This document shows positions 43,125-53,375 of a stretch of 64,000 bases of DNA, in pieces. Within the stretch, counting starts at the first letter, position 1; every line of letters starts with the position of its first letter. The notes beneath the pieces are model-generated. The model ran no database searches. It was not told where the DNA came from and saw nothing but the letters and a program-made list of their open reading frames with translations. Source of the stretch: Pontibacter vulgaris (GTDB lineage: Bacteria; Bacteroidota; Bacteroidia; Cytophagales; Hymenobacteraceae); contig NZ_JAJVDH010000002.1 of NCBI RefSeq assembly GCF_022758145.1, positions 1 to 64,000 of the forward strand. Reading direction: 5' to 3'. Made by a program: the position numbers and the translations under genes.

Positions 43125-44987
43125 ATGTTTGCTGAATACGATATAATAGTTGTTGGTGCAGGGCATGCAGGCTGTGAGGCCGCTGCTGCTGCTGCCAAAA
43201 TGGGTTCAAAGGTGCTGTTGGTAACCATGAACATGAATACTATTGCTCAAATGTCTTGTAACCCGGCCATGGGTGGTGTAGCTAAAGGGCAGATTGTTCG
43301 TGAAGTAGATGCACTCGGAGGCATGAGTGGTATCATTACCGATAAGACTATGATCCAGTTCCGGATGCTGAACAAATCTAAAGGTCCTGCTATGTGGAGC
43401 CCACGAGCCCAAAGCGACCGCATGCGATTTGCTGAGGAATGGAGACTTACGTTAGAGCAAACAGAGAACATTGACTTCTGGCAGGAGATGGTTTCAGGCA
43501 TAGAAGTAGAGAACGGAAAAGCAGTAGGAGTACGTACCAGCCTGGGGATAACTATACGCGGAAAGGCCGTTGTACTAACTAACGGCACGTTTTTGAATGG
43601 CATTATCCACATTGGAGAGAAACAATTAGGCGGAGGCCGGGCAGCTGAAAAATCTGCAAAAGGTATAACCGAACAATTGGTAGAACTTGGTTTTGAAGCA
43701 GGCCGAATGAAAACCGGAACACCTCCAAGAGTAGATGGCCGGAGCCTGGATTACAGCCGAATGGAAGAACAGTTCGGCGATGAGAATCCTTCGAAGTTTT
43801 CATACACCGAAACAGAACCGTTACAATCACAGCGAAGCTGCTATATAACTTATACAAACTCAGAAGTACACGAGATTCTAAAAACCGGCTTCGAAAAATC
43901 TCCGATGTTCCAGGGCCGTATTCAGGGATTGGGGCCACGCTATTGCCCAAGTATAGAAGATAAGATCAACCGCTTTGCTGACCGCGACCGCCACCAGATA
44001 TTTGTAGAGCCTGAAGGATGGAGCACAGTTGAAGTATACGTAAATGGTTTCTCAAGCTCGCTACCGGAAGACGTGCAATTAAAAGCGCTTCGTAAAATAG
44101 TAGGCTTTGAGAATGCTAAAATGTTCCGCCCGGGTTATGCGATCGAGTATGATTTCTTCCCGCCAACACAGTTAAATCTTACCCTGGAAACAAAACTGGT
44201 TCAGAATTTATACTTTGCTGGCCAGATAAACGGAACTACAGGATATGAAGAAGCAGCTTGCCAGGGACTGATGGCAGGTATAAATGCCCACAACAAAGTA
44301 CACGGCAAAGAACCATTCGTTCTGAAACGTTCTGAAGCATACATTGGCGTTTTAATAGATGACTTAGTAAACAAAGGTACAGAAGAGCCTTATCGTATGT
44401 TTACTTCACGCGCTGAACACCGCATACTCCTGCGCCAGGATAATGCTGATATTCGCCTAACAAAGCTGGGCCATAACTTAGGACTAGCAGATGAAAGTCG
44501 TTTGAAAGCTGTGGAAAAGAAGGTATCAGAAACAGCGGAAATCATCGCATACTTAAATAACAAGCCGATTGAACCCGGAGATATCAACAGCATGCTGGAG
44601 AGTTTAGGATCTGCTCCTATACCTGAAAAGCAACGTGCCGGCCAGCTTATAAAACGTCCAAATATCGAGATCCAACATTTAGCAGCAGCAATACCAGCCA
44701 TAGCAGAATACCTGAGCAAATTCAAAGCAGATAGTGTAGAGCAGGCCGAAATAGCTGTTAAGTATGAAAGCTACATCGAAAAAGAACATGTGATGGCTTC
44801 TAAAATGGGTGAGCTCGAAAACTACATCATCAAAGAAAGAATTGACTACCGCAACATACCTGCTTTATCTTCTGAAGCGAGAGAAAAACTCTTGAAAGTG
44901 AATCCTGAAACTATAGGACAGGCTTCGCGCATCAGTGGTGTTTCACCGGCAGATATTTCAGTGTTAATGGTATACTTAGGCAAATAA
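43125..44987 (+). CDS. mnmG: tRNA uridine-5-carboxymethylaminomethyl modification enzyme MnmG (GidA)
   Basis: A 620-residue FAD protein. The dinucleotide-binding motif [10 protein letters not shown] (11-20) and the family signatures [37 protein letters not shown] and [12 protein letters not shown] identify MnmG. With MnmE it modifies the wobble uridine of several tRNAs. mnmG is an origin-proximal gene in many bacteria. Length is standard. The methyltransferase gene starts directly after its stop, so the two are probably translated together. Confidence 0.97.
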   Translation: MFAEYDIIVVGAGHAGCEAAAAAAKMGSKVLLVTMNMNTIAQMSCNPAMGGVAKGQIVREVDALGGMSGIITDKTMIQFRMLNKSKGPAMWSPRAQSDRMRFAEEWRLTLEQTENIDFWQEMVSGIEVENGKAVGVRTSLGITIRGKAVVLTNGTFLNGIIHIGEKQLGGGRAAEKSAKGITEQLVELGFEAGRMKTGTPPRVDGRSLDYSRMEEQFGDENPSKFSYTETEPLQSQRSCYITYTNSEVHEILKTGFEKSPMFQGRIQGLGPRYCPSIEDKINRFADRDRHQIFVEPEGWSTVEVYVNGFSSSLPEDVQLKALRKIVGFENAKMFRPGYAIEYDFFPPTQLNLTLETKLVQNLYFAGQINGTTGYEEAACQGLMAGINAHNKVHGKEPFVLKRSEAYIGVLIDDLVNKGTEEPYRMFTSRAEHRILLRQDNADIRLTKLGHNLGLADESRLKAVEKKVSETAEIIAYLNNKPIEPGDINSMLESLGSAPIPEKQRAGQLIKRPNIEIQHLAAAIPAIAEYLSKFKADSVEQAEIAVKYESYIEKEHVMASKMGELENYIIKERIDYRNIPALSSEAREKLLKVNPETIGQASRISGVSPADISVLMVYLGK

Positions 44988-45875
44988 ATGAGCTACGAAA
45001 GACTGGAGCACTGCCCGATTTGCGGCAAAGAAGAGTTTAAAAATTTTCTGGTAGTAACAGACAATACGGTATCCAAAGAGAGCTTTGTAATTGTGGAATG
45101 TGAGAACTGCACATTCAAGTTTACAAACCCAAGGCCCGATGTAAAAAGTATAGGCAGCTACTACGAATCTGATGATTATATCTCTCATAGCAATACTAAA
45201 ACAGGAATTATCAACAGAGCTTACCATGTTGTAAGATCTATCACCACTAAGCAAAAAGTAGAACTTATCAACAGGCATGTACCAGCTAAAGGAAATATAC
45301 TTGACTATGGTTGCGGAACCGGCGTATTCTTAAATGCCTGCAAAAAAGATGGCTGGAAAGTAAGCGGGGTAGAGCCAAATGCAAAGGCAAGAGAACTGGC
45401 TAAAGAACAAATTGGTGATACAATCAAAGAAACGCTGGCAGAAGTTGCAACCGAAAAGTTTGATGTAATTACACTTTGGCACGTATTGGAACATATCCAT
45501 ACGCTTAATGAAACGATGGATCAACTGATCTCGCGCCTTAACCCGGAAGGAGTACTGATAGTTGCTGTACCAAATGCCGATTCACATGATGCGCAACAGT
45601 ACAAGGAAAATTGGGCTGCCTACGATGTACCACGCCACTTGTACCACTTTACGCAACCAACCATGAAGCGCTTGATGAAAAAACATAAGATGGTATTGGA
45701 AGAAGTGCTGCCCATGAAGTTTGATGCATACTATGTAAGTATGCTAAGTGAAAAGCACAAGGATGGAAAAACAAAAATGCTGAGCAGCGTTATGAATGGT
45801 TTCAAATCAAATAGCTATGCAGAGAAAAATGGCAATGACTATTCGAGCCTGATTTTCGTAGCTAAAAGAAAATAA
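44988..45875 (+). CDS. SAM-dependent methyltransferase with N-terminal zinc ribbon
   Basis: A 295-residue protein. A zinc-ribbon-like N-terminus (CPICGKEEF and CENC) precedes a class I methyltransferase domain with GNILDYGCGTGVFL (SAM motif I) and DVITLWHVLEHI. The target may be a glycan, lipid or protein. It starts at the base after the mnmG stop. No signal peptide. Confidence 0.88.
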   Translation: MSYERLEHCPICGKEEFKNFLVVTDNTVSKESFVIVECENCTFKFTNPRPDVKSIGSYYESDDYISHSNTKTGIINRAYHVVRSITTKQKVELINRHVPAKGNILDYGCGTGVFLNACKKDGWKVSGVEPNAKARELAKEQIGDTIKETLAEVATEKFDVITLWHVLEHIHTLNETMDQLISRLNPEGVLIVAVPNADSHDAQQYKENWAAYDVPRHLYHFTQPTMKRLMKKHKMVLEEVLPMKFDAYYVSMLSEKHKDGKTKMLSSVMNGFKSNSYAEKNGNDYSSLIFVAKRK

Positions 45876-45906
45876 CCGCACCAAAGAAACTGTTAATAAA
45901 ATGAAT

Positions 45907-45934
45907 AAAGGGCAAGCGAAAGTTTGCCTCTTTT
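45907..45934 (+). terminator. Weak terminator-like hairpin
   Basis: GGCAA and TTGCC, extended by imperfect A-G/C-T pairing, form a short stem with a TTTTA tail 32 bases after the methyltransferase stop. Confidence 0.5.
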
Positions 45935-45953
45935 ACTTTAAAAGCACTTACAC

Positions 45954-47567
45954 ATGAAGTTTTTCAACACACTGCTTGCCATTTCATCTATAGCATTTCT
46001 CACTGCCTGCGCCACAGTAAACAACCCGGAAGGCGGAGCTAAAGATACCAAATCGCCAAACTTAACAAGCAGTAGCCCTAAGGCAAAAGATCTTAATGTA
46101 AGTACGAGATCTGTGGTTCTGGAATTTGATGAAGAAGTACAGCCAAACAACCTGACAAAGGAATTACTGATTACACCAAACACTGGTAATAAGTATAAAG
46201 TAACGACCAAACGCAACCGAATGGAGCTTGTGTTTGAAAAACCTCTGGAAGATAGCACGACGTATACTTTTAACTTCCGCAACGGAATTCAGGACATAAC
46301 AGAGAAGAATACAGCCAAAGGTTTAATGCTGACTTTTAGCACCGGGGCATACTTAGACTCTAGTAGAATAAGTGGAAAAGTAGTAGACTTACTTAGCCAG
46401 ACGCCAGAGAAAGAAACATTAGTGGCACTTTATCCACTGGCTGATACAATGAATATAAAGAAGGGTAGCCCTTATTATCAGGCTCTGACAAATGAAGCAG
46501 GGGAGTTCTCTTTTGAAAATATAAAAGAAGGCGATTATAAAATTTATGCGCTGTCTGATAAGAACAATAACAGCATATACGATAACGAAAACGAACGTGT
46601 AGCTTATAAATCAGAAGCGATAAAAGTAACCCCTAAACAACAACAGATAGAATTACAAACTATCAGGATTGATACAAAAAAACCTATACTTCAGCGCCGC
46701 GAAAATTTTATAGACCGCTTTACAGCTAACTACAACGAGGGCATTAAATCTTTTATAGGCCGGAGTGTTCAAAGCAAAAAAGATACTTTACTTTATAAAA
46801 TAGCGCCAGACGGGAAAGCAATAGATATATTCGGCGGAAATGGTTTTACAGGAGGTAAAGCTATCATAACAGCTACAGATTCAGCGGGCAATGCAACTAC
46901 TGATACCTTACAAATAGCTTTCCAGGGTAAAAGACCACAACGCTTCCAAGGCGCTCAAATAAAAAATAACGGTGTTAAAAATGGAGCAGGCTATTATAGC
47001 GGCCAACCAATTACACTGGAATTTGAAACACCTGTTAAAATAAATTCAAAAGAACCAGTTCTGATCTATGCTGATTCAATAGTAACGAGCAAAATAAACT
47101 ACCCACAGGAAAGTAAATTAGACCCGACAGCAACCGAACTCACTTTTAAAGTACCAACTATAAAAACCCGTAACAAACAAATATCAATTGGGCTTGATAG
47201 CATGGGAGTAGTAGCAGTACAAGGAGGTAAACTTAAATTTAACCAATTACCAATAACTATAGCTGAAGCCAAAGGAACAGGCAGTCTGAAAGGAACGATA
47301 ACTACAAAGTATACTTCTTATACCTTGCAACTCCTGGATAAAGATGGGAAAATTAAACACCAGTCACGCAATCAGAAAAGCTTCGACTTTAGGAACCTCG
47401 AACCAGGCGCTTATAATTTACGCGTGCTTATAGATGAAAATAAAGATGGCAGATGGGCAGCCGGAGATCCAGAACTAAAACGCGAACCAGAGAAAGTATA
47501 CATCTACAACAAACCACTTGAAGTTAGAGCAAACTGGGAAGTGGAAGCTATCAAACTTGAGTTTTAA
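45954..47567 (+). CDS. Ig-like (Big_5) domain lipoprotein
   Basis: A 537-residue lipoprotein (lipobox SIAFLTAC, Cys19). The N-terminal domain has the pattern of a bacterial Ig-like Big_5 domain: GGAKDTKSPNLTSSSPKAKDL, VLEFDEEVQPNNL and TYTFNFRNGIQDITEKN. A carboxypeptidase-regulatory-like region follows (GEFSFENIKEGDYKIYALSD, YDNENERV), and a related fold recurs at the C-terminus (YNLRVLIDENKDGRWAAGD). Function unknown, likely surface-exposed. It is the last gene before the candidate origin. Confidence 0.87.
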   Translation: MKFFNTLLAISSIAFLTACATVNNPEGGAKDTKSPNLTSSSPKAKDLNVSTRSVVLEFDEEVQPNNLTKELLITPNTGNKYKVTTKRNRMELVFEKPLEDSTTYTFNFRNGIQDITEKNTAKGLMLTFSTGAYLDSSRISGKVVDLLSQTPEKETLVALYPLADTMNIKKGSPYYQALTNEAGEFSFENIKEGDYKIYALSDKNNNSIYDNENERVAYKSEAIKVTPKQQQIELQTIRIDTKKPILQRRENFIDRFTANYNEGIKSFIGRSVQSKKDTLLYKIAPDGKAIDIFGGNGFTGGKAIITATDSAGNATTDTLQIAFQGKRPQRFQGAQIKNNGVKNGAGYYSGQPITLEFETPVKINSKEPVLIYADSIVTSKINYPQESKLDPTATELTFKVPTIKTRNKQISIGLDSMGVVAVQGGKLKFNQLPITIAEAKGTGSLKGTITTKYTSYTLQLLDKDGKIKHQSRNQKSFDFRNLEPGAYNLRVLIDENKDGRWAAGDPELKREPEKVYIYNKPLEVRANWEVEAIKLEF

Positions 47568-47583
47568 AAATTTGAAAGTATAG

Positions 47584-47611
47584 AAGGGAGGTCAGAAAGG
47601 CCTCCTTTTAT
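47584..47611 (+). terminator. Terminator of the Ig-like lipoprotein gene
   Basis: AAGGGAGG (47584-47591) pairs with CCTCCTTT (47601-47608) around a 9-base loop, with a T-rich tail. Confidence 0.82.
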
Positions 47612-48624
47612 TATGCCATACTTCAGCCGTGGCTTGTGGAAAGTATGAAATAAAACACAGCCAAACTTAGTGCAAGCGCAATAACATTGCCACCTTTCAA
47701 CATACCATCCCAGTTAAAATTCAACACCTGGTTTGCTCTGAAACTTCTTCTAAAAAAATCAAGCTCGATGCATATAATATGCATCGTTACAAACCAAACT
47801 ACCTATCCGAACTTATAAGCTTCTCCCTTAAACTATCACCAAAGTATAATCTTAACATCGGTTTCATTTGTTTGTAGAAAGTCTTTAGGACCAGACTACA
47901 GACTTGTGAACCATTCCTGATCAGCTTGTGCGTAAAATAATTTCCTCGCGTACAATTCTGTAAAAATAAAGCTGCAGCGTTAATAACATAGCAATGTAAA
48001 CTCTGACCATAGTTACACTACCAAAGCAATACATAACGATTAAAAAATATCACTTAAGAGGTATCAGTAGAGTTTAAAATATGCGCTTCTTCTTAAAACA
48101 AAGTATAGCCAAAGTAATTAACAATAAGGGTGGGTATAACTGTGGAAAAGCGTGGAAGAAAAATGTAAAACTCTGGAACCCTAAATTACACACTACATAA
48201 AAGATGCCGTGGAACACTAAAAAAGTGGAAACAGGTGCAAAAGTGAGTATAGTAAAATGGTTTATCCACGTTTGTGTGTAGTGTTTAAAAAGAAATTCAC
48301 AAATAACGTTTAAAAGTGGAAAACACCTCTAAAAGATTGATGCATAAAAATATATCCTAAGAAAGTATGTGGAGAGAAAAGTGCACAACCCGGGAAGTGT
48401 AAACAAGTTACCAAGAGTAACAAAAGAGTATAAAACATATCAACTTGTACACACCCTTAATAATGAAAGAGAATTTAGTTTAAAGAAAAATTTAATTAAA
48501 AAATATTAAAGGTTGAAAAGTGTGGAAAGGTGGATTAAAAGGAAAAAAGGAGAGAAGTATAAAGGAGTAATCGGAAGCCAAAAAAAGAAATTCGTAAATT
48601 GAAGGACATCGAAAAATATAAAGC
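47612..48624. other. Candidate chromosomal replication origin (oriC)
   Basis: A gene-free, AT-rich gap of about 1 kb. It has several DnaA-box-like words: TTATCCACG (48262-48270) and TGTGGAAAA (48141-48149), each one mismatch from TTATCCACA/TGTGGATAA, plus TGTGGAAAG at 47635 and 48521, AGTGGAAAA at 48315 and GGTGGATTA at 48530. The A/T-only tract around 48485-48510 (TTTAATTAAAAAATATTAAA) could be an unwinding element. Inverted TACACACTACATA / GTGTGTAGTG words flank the middle. A parS site and mnmG lie about 3-4.5 kb away. Evidence is by composition and position only; dnaA is absent here. Confidence 0.6.
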
Positions 48625-50706
48625 ATGAAATTATTGTTAAAGCTGACATTACCCCTGGAAGAACCAGTATTAATTTTTACGCTGGTTCTGCTTATCATAC
48701 TTGTATCAACGATCATACTTAAGAGGTTAAGAATTCCAAGTATAGTAGGCCTGATAGTGGCGGGGGTAATTGTTGGCCCCAACGGAATAGGCTTGTTACA
48801 GCGGGACGCTAGTATGATCCTGTTCGGTACAGTGGGCATATTGTATATCATGTTTCTGGCAGGTTTGGAAATGGATATGGTTGGCTTTAAAAAGACGAAG
48901 TCAAGAAGTATAGTATTTGGTGCATTAACCTTTTTAGTACCTATTAGCATAGGGTCTTTAGTATTTATATACCTGTTCGGCTACGAAACAAAATCAGCTA
49001 TACTATTGGGAAGTATGTTTGCCTCCCATACTTTGCTGGCCTACCCGATTATCAGCAAATTAGGCTTAGCTAAAAATGAGGCAGTAACAGTTACCATAGG
49101 CGGTACAATAATCACAGATACAGCTGTACTGATTGTATTAGCAATTATTGTTGGCACCACAACCGGCAATGCAAGCACAATGTACTGGGTAATGATGGCT
49201 CTGAAATTAGCTGCTTTTGTAGCTGTGGTTTTGTTCTTGTTTCCATTAATAGCAAAGTGGTTGTTTAAAAGGATCGAAAGCGAGAAAGGTGCCCAGTTCA
49301 TATTTGTTCTGTCGCTGGTATTTGCAGCAGCTTTTCTGGCAGAGCTTGCAGGCGTAGAAGCTATACTTGGCGCTTTTTTGGCTGGTTTGGCATTAAATCA
49401 ACTTATACCTCACACTTCAGCGCTCATGAACAGGCTGGAGTTTGTGGGTAATAATATTTTCGTTCCCTTCTTTTTGCTGAGTGTGGGCATGCTGGTAAAT
49501 GTAAGCGTGTTGTTTGAAGGCTGGGAAGCATTGTTAACAGTTGTTACTGTCATACTACTGGCCATAGCTTCTAAATGGATAGCAGCTTTTATTACCCAAA
49601 AACTTTATGGCTACACAATAACACAGCGTAATCTTATGTTCGGCTTAAGTACGGCAAGAGCGGCAGCCACACTGGCAGTTATACTTGTAGGCTTTGAGTT
49701 TGGCATTGTAGAAGAATTCGCCCTGAACATGACCGTGGTGCTTATACTTGCTACCAGTCTTGTCAGCTCGTTCATCACCGAGAAATCAGGAAGAATACTG
49801 GCCATTGTAGAGAGTCGTAAAAAACCAGATCTCAGCGATAAACCAGACCGCATTCTTGTACCAATTGCCAACCCGGCAACAATTGAAAATCTGGTAGACC
49901 TTTCAATCATGCTCAAGAATCCGGATTATCATGAGCCAATCTATCCGCTGGCAGTGGTAATAGATAACGAACATGCTGAAGAGGAAATCTATAGGAAAAA
50001 CAAAATGCTGCAGGAAGCCATTAAGCATGCATCTGCTACGGATAGCGATGTACAACTGGTATCCAAAATAGATACCAACGTGGCAAGCGGTGTACTGCGG
50101 GCAATAAAAGAGCTGATGATAACGGAAGTAGTGTTAGGTTGGAATGCCAGGATAACAACAAGGGGGAGAGTTTTCGGAACTGTACTTGACGATCTGCTCG
50201 ACAATACGGAGCAAATGATTTTAGTGTGCAAGATCATCCAGCCCCTGAATACCACCGCACGCATACTTGTGATTGTACCTGAAAATGCTGAATTGGAACG
50301 GGGCTTTTTAAGGTGGATACGTTCTGTTAAACTGCTTTCGTTGCAGCTTGGGGCCAAACTGATATTTAAAGGCAGCAGGCGTACCTTAAATAAGCTCAGA
50401 CAAACAATTAAAAGCGCTAAGCCAACTGTTGAAGCAGAGTACGAGCAGTACATCAGTCTGAAGGAGTTCCAGAACATGAGTACCAGGTTACGCAAAGACG
50501 ATATGGTGATCGTGATCTCAGCAAGAAGAGAAACAATATCGTACCACAGCGACCTGGACCAGGTACCGCGTGTGCTGTCGCGTAACTACAAGGATAACAG
50601 TTTTATTGTAATCTATCCGGAACAAAACCCCGTACTGTATCAGGACAATGCTAAAATGCGTGAGCCAAGTTATACAGATGAAGCCAGTACAGGGAAAAGC
50701 ATTTAA
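48625..50706 (+). CDS. Cation:proton antiporter (CPA2/Kef-type) with C-terminal USP-like domain
   Basis: A 693-residue protein. The first 385 residues contain about 12 transmembrane helices with the CPA2 motifs IVGLIVAGVIVGPNGIG, FLAGLEMDM and LAELAGVEAILGAFLAGLALNQ. The C-terminal 300 residues are soluble and look like universal-stress-protein-like domains (RILVPIANPATIENLVDLSIML). It should exchange K+ or Na+ for protons across the inner membrane. It is the first gene to the right of the candidate origin, and the next start overlaps its end by 29 bases. Confidence 0.92.
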   Translation: MKLLLKLTLPLEEPVLIFTLVLLIILVSTIILKRLRIPSIVGLIVAGVIVGPNGIGLLQRDASMILFGTVGILYIMFLAGLEMDMVGFKKTKSRSIVFGALTFLVPISIGSLVFIYLFGYETKSAILLGSMFASHTLLAYPIISKLGLAKNEAVTVTIGGTIITDTAVLIVLAIIVGTTTGNASTMYWVMMALKLAAFVAVVLFLFPLIAKWLFKRIESEKGAQFIFVLSLVFAAAFLAELAGVEAILGAFLAGLALNQLIPHTSALMNRLEFVGNNIFVPFFLLSVGMLVNVSVLFEGWEALLTVVTVILLAIASKWIAAFITQKLYGYTITQRNLMFGLSTARAAATLAVILVGFEFGIVEEFALNMTVVLILATSLVSSFITEKSGRILAIVESRKKPDLSDKPDRILVPIANPATIENLVDLSIMLKNPDYHEPIYPLAVVIDNEHAEEEIYRKNKMLQEAIKHASATDSDVQLVSKIDTNVASGVLRAIKELMITEVVLGWNARITTRGRVFGTVLDDLLDNTEQMILVCKIIQPLNTTARILVIVPENAELERGFLRWIRSVKLLSLQLGAKLIFKGSRRTLNKLRQTIKSAKPTVEAEYEQYISLKEFQNMSTRLRKDDMVIVISARRETISYHSDLDQVPRVLSRNYKDNSFIVIYPEQNPVLYQDNAKMREPSYTDEASTGKSI

Positions 50707-51193
50707 CTATAACCTCGATTTTGCTGAAACAGATTTCCGGAAGCACCCGGAACTATACCGTGTAGGCAAAGGCGAACAGGGCGTGTTGCTGGTAGAGCCT
50801 TATAAATCGGAAATACTTCCGCATTGGCGATTTAAAAACCCGGAGATAGCGCAGGCATCGTCTCAGAAAATCTATGAGTTGTTTCTGGAGTATCTGGAGC
50901 AGGAAGATTTTGTAGGCGCTGACATGGCCCGCAAATACCTGCAGATGGGCTATACCAGGTCGAGGCGCTATGCCAACCATAAATCCGGAAAGAAGTATAA
51001 CGGACCTGTACCTGACGATAAGAAAGGGCAGAGCGGCGCGCATGGCAGAGACCAGTTACCAAGAGAAGAGGATCCGGTTAAAGCTGAATCAGCGAGAATT
51101 TTCTGGGAAAAATGGCAACAGGCAAAGCAAAACGATACGTACCAAAAACTGATGCAGGAACATAAACAGAAGTATGGCACAGAAACATTTTAA
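50678..51193 (+). CDS. DUF4385 family protein
   Basis: A 171-residue protein from the ATG at 50678; ten codons earlier an alternative start at 50648 exists, but this one matches the family. The signature FRKHPELYRVGKGEQGVLLV and PHWRFKNPEIAQASS and DMARKYLQMGYTRSRRYANH identify DUF4385, a basic family also seen in some phages. Its function is unknown. It overlaps the end of the antiporter gene by 29 bases, implying coupling. Confidence 0.88.
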   Translation: MKPVQGKAFNYNLDFAETDFRKHPELYRVGKGEQGVLLVEPYKSEILPHWRFKNPEIAQASSQKIYELFLEYLEQEDFVGADMARKYLQMGYTRSRRYANHKSGKKYNGPVPDDKKGQSGAHGRDQLPREEDPVKAESARIFWEKWQQAKQNDTYQKLMQEHKQKYGTETF

Positions 51194-51214
51194 ATCTTTT
51201 AAAGCTTAGGGCTG

Positions 51215-51249
51215 TTTTGTAAACTTATTTCGGAATAAACATATCTTTG
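51215..51249 (+). promoter_or_regulatory. Bacteroidota promoter (TTTTG and TATCTTTG)
   Basis: TTTTG at 51215-51219 is followed after 22 bases by an exact TATCTTTG (51242-51249), near the ideal spacing of the TTTG-n19-21-TAnnTTTG consensus. It is 26 bases before the next ATG. Confidence 0.6.
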
Positions 51250-51275
51250 CATAATAAGAAAACCAATACAAAAGC

Positions 51276-51734
51276 ATGATCAACAAAGACATCAGGTTGG
51301 GCAAGGGGCTTGGTAAGATCAAGTTTGGCCTGACAATGGAAGAAGTAGAAAAACTGTTAGGCGAGCCTGAAGAGATAGAAGAATCAGAGGAAGAGGATGA
51401 GTTTGAGCATCAGGCCTGGAACTACTGGGAAGAAGGCTACTCACTATACTTCGATAAAGAAGACGACTATAAACTAAGCTGCATAGAAACTGCAAACCGT
51501 GAAGTGCAACTGTGGGATGAGCGCATTTTCGAAATGAGCCGCGATCAGGTAAAAAGCCTGTTCACAGACCACAATATCACGGATGTAGAAGAAGAAGAAA
51601 TGGAGACCGGCGAATACCGCATCTCTTACGAAAAGGAAATGATCGATTTATACTTTGATGACGAACAACTGATAGCTATAAACTTCGGTGTATTCATCAA
51701 CGATAATCTGGAAGTTGTTTGGCCTGAGAAATAA
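51276..51734 (+). CDS. Small acidic protein, unknown function
   Basis: A 152-residue acidic protein. The start LGKGLGKIKFGLTMEEVEKLLGEPEEIEE resembles the first helix-strand of SmpA/OmlA-type BamE-like domains, but there is no lipobox or signal peptide. The central part is very acidic (ESEEEDEFEHQ). Function unknown. A promoter and terminator bound it on both sides, so it is probably monocistronic. Confidence 0.75.
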   Translation: MINKDIRLGKGLGKIKFGLTMEEVEKLLGEPEEIEESEEEDEFEHQAWNYWEEGYSLYFDKEDDYKLSCIETANREVQLWDERIFEMSRDQVKSLFTDHNITDVEEEEMETGEYRISYEKEMIDLYFDDEQLIAINFGVFINDNLEVVWPEK

Positions 51735-51757
51735 GCCAGCCATACTTACACACTTTA

Positions 51758-51799
51758 AGAACCCCGGTTGCAACTTAGTAGCCGGGGTTTATTTTTTAT
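51758..51799 (+). terminator. Terminator of the small acidic gene
   Basis: AACCCCGG (51760-51767) pairs with CCGGGGTT (51782-51789), followed by TATTTTTTAT. Confidence 0.85.
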
Positions 51800-51950
51800 A
51801 TCAATTAACTATACCTCCTGTAGAAAAGAAAGTATAACCAGCCATTTTATACTTGTGGAAATCTAATATAAAAAGGCTTAATAAGCTGCTTAAGCCAGCT
51901 TTTAGCGATTCTGAATCCACATCAAGTATAAAGCAAACAAGTATAAAATG

Positions 51951-51985
51951 AAAAGGCCCGGCATAATTGCCGGGCCTTTATTTTT
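51951..51985 (-). terminator. Terminator of the PiT-like gene
   Basis: AAAGGCCCGGCA (51952-51963) pairs perfectly with TGCCGGGCCTTT (51968-51979) around a TAAT loop. T-rich on the minus strand, 16 bases after the stop at 52001. Confidence 0.88.
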
Positions 51986-52000
51986 AAATTATCAGGGTTC

Positions 52001-53137
52001 TTATTTGAACAGGAAATTCATGATCTCTTCCTGGATAACCGGGTTAATGGCAACAGCAAGTATAATCGAAATGATAAGACCTATAGTTACTGAAATGATA
52101 TCTTTAAAGATCAAGTTAAATGTTTTGGCAAACTTCTCGGTGCTATCGTGGGCACGCAGGCGCATGCCTAACTCACGGCCGGCCAGCAAACCAACAAATA
52201 CCCAAGTAGTACTCATCGGTATGTTGTTCACCTCTTTAAAGTAGTAAAGTATAAGCGAGTAAACCAGGTCAATGATAGTGGCGCTTCTAACATCACGTAC
52301 TTCCGATTTCTCGTTGATCACATTCTGTATCTTATCACCTTTCTTATAGAAAAGGAAACCAAGACCAAGGAAAATAAAGCCGGTAAAGGCAAAGAATTCG
52401 TACAAGTTCATTTGGCGCGGCAGGTAAACGGCAATGTTAGCCAGATCCTGAGCCAGCCAGATGTACCACAGGAAACCACTGATAAGCCACTGCGCAACTG
52501 TCCAGAAGGCATGCGCTTCGCCTTTAATAAAGCGTTTGATGATTTTGGTAAGCAACAGGTAGATAACCAGCGCAGAGATAAATGCAGCAAAGTAACCCAG
52601 CAAGCTTTTGTTTACCATGCTGATGATAGTGCCAGAAGTAGCTGTAAAAACACTAAGCAGCATAAAGGTGGTAGAAACCGGAATACGGAACCTGGTTAAA
52701 AGCAGAAGTATGATAGGAGAAGCCAACTGCAGGTAAACAAAGCTGGTTGGCGTTTTTTCAAGTCCTTTGGTGGCCAAGCGCTCATAGGTAACGTCGCCAT
52801 TAAACGCATACCAGCTATACGATACAGTGGCAACAAAAATAAGCCCCATAAACAACCATTGCCAGTACCATTTTTTGTCTTCGTTAGATCCAATGAACGT
52901 ACCGATGGTTTGGATACTGTCGTTGGCAATGGCAGAATAACCTGCAAAAGCAAAACCTACCCACATAGCTATATTTGGGTAAGGGTAAACCGCCCCAGCT
53001 ACTATAAGCGATACTGCAATAAAGTATAAGAATTTTTTCTCCTTCTGAAGAACAACATCAAAGAGGTTATACCTTTTGGTAAACTTGTGTGGGTGAGCCT
53101 CTAAAACGTGTTTCGGATGTTTTTTAGTCTTAGGCAT
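52001..53137 (-). CDS. PiT-like inorganic phosphate transporter family protein
   Basis: A 378-residue membrane protein with about ten transmembrane helices. Two PiT-type repeat signatures are visible: GYSAIANDSIQTIGTF near residue 83 (compare GANDVANAFG) and NNIPMSTTWVFVGLLAGRELG near residue 308 (compare IPVSTTHALVG). These form the phosphate-binding site of Na+/H+-coupled phosphate transporters. The motif variation is larger than in E. coli PitA, so substrate is uncertain. It lies alone with its own terminator. Confidence 0.85.
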   Translation of the reverse strand: MPKTKKHPKHVLEAHPHKFTKRYNLFDVVLQKEKKFLYFIAVSLIVAGAVYPYPNIAMWVGFAFAGYSAIANDSIQTIGTFIGSNEDKKWYWQWLFMGLIFVATVSYSWYAFNGDVTYERLATKGLEKTPTSFVYLQLASPIILLLLTRFRIPVSTTFMLLSVFTATSGTIISMVNKSLLGYFAAFISALVIYLLLTKIIKRFIKGEAHAFWTVAQWLISGFLWYIWLAQDLANIAVYLPRQMNLYEFFAFTGFIFLGLGFLFYKKGDKIQNVINEKSEVRDVRSATIIDLVYSLILYYFKEVNNIPMSTTWVFVGLLAGRELGMRLRAHDSTEKFAKTFNLIFKDIISVTIGLIISIILAVAINPVIQEEIMNFLFK

Positions 53138-53362
53138 TTGAGTGTCTAAAAGTGATTAATTTAAAAGCCGCGCAAGTTACATTAATTTAATGTTACCAAT
53201 GTATGTCTAATGTTAAGGAATTGTTAACACACGCAAATCAGTAAGTATAAATGGTATCGGAGTGATAGTGAAGCAGAAAAGGAGAACACAGCGCAAAGTA
53301 TAAATCAGCAAGCCGAGCCAAAAAGTATAAACCACGTATGGCATAATCCATCCTTAATCAGC

Positions 53363-53370
53363 TATCTTTG
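53363..53370 (+). promoter_or_regulatory. -7 element TATCTTTG immediately upstream of glyS
   Basis: An exact TAnnTTTG ends five bases before the glyS ATG (53376), so transcription from it would give an almost leaderless mRNA. No good -33 TTG seen. Confidence 0.5.
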
Positions 53371-53375
53371 CACCC

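Noticed and set aside
48485-48510. A promoter region for the antiporter
   Set aside because: The A/T tract lacks TAnnTTTG in position and sits among DnaA-box-like words, so I treat it as part of the candidate origin.
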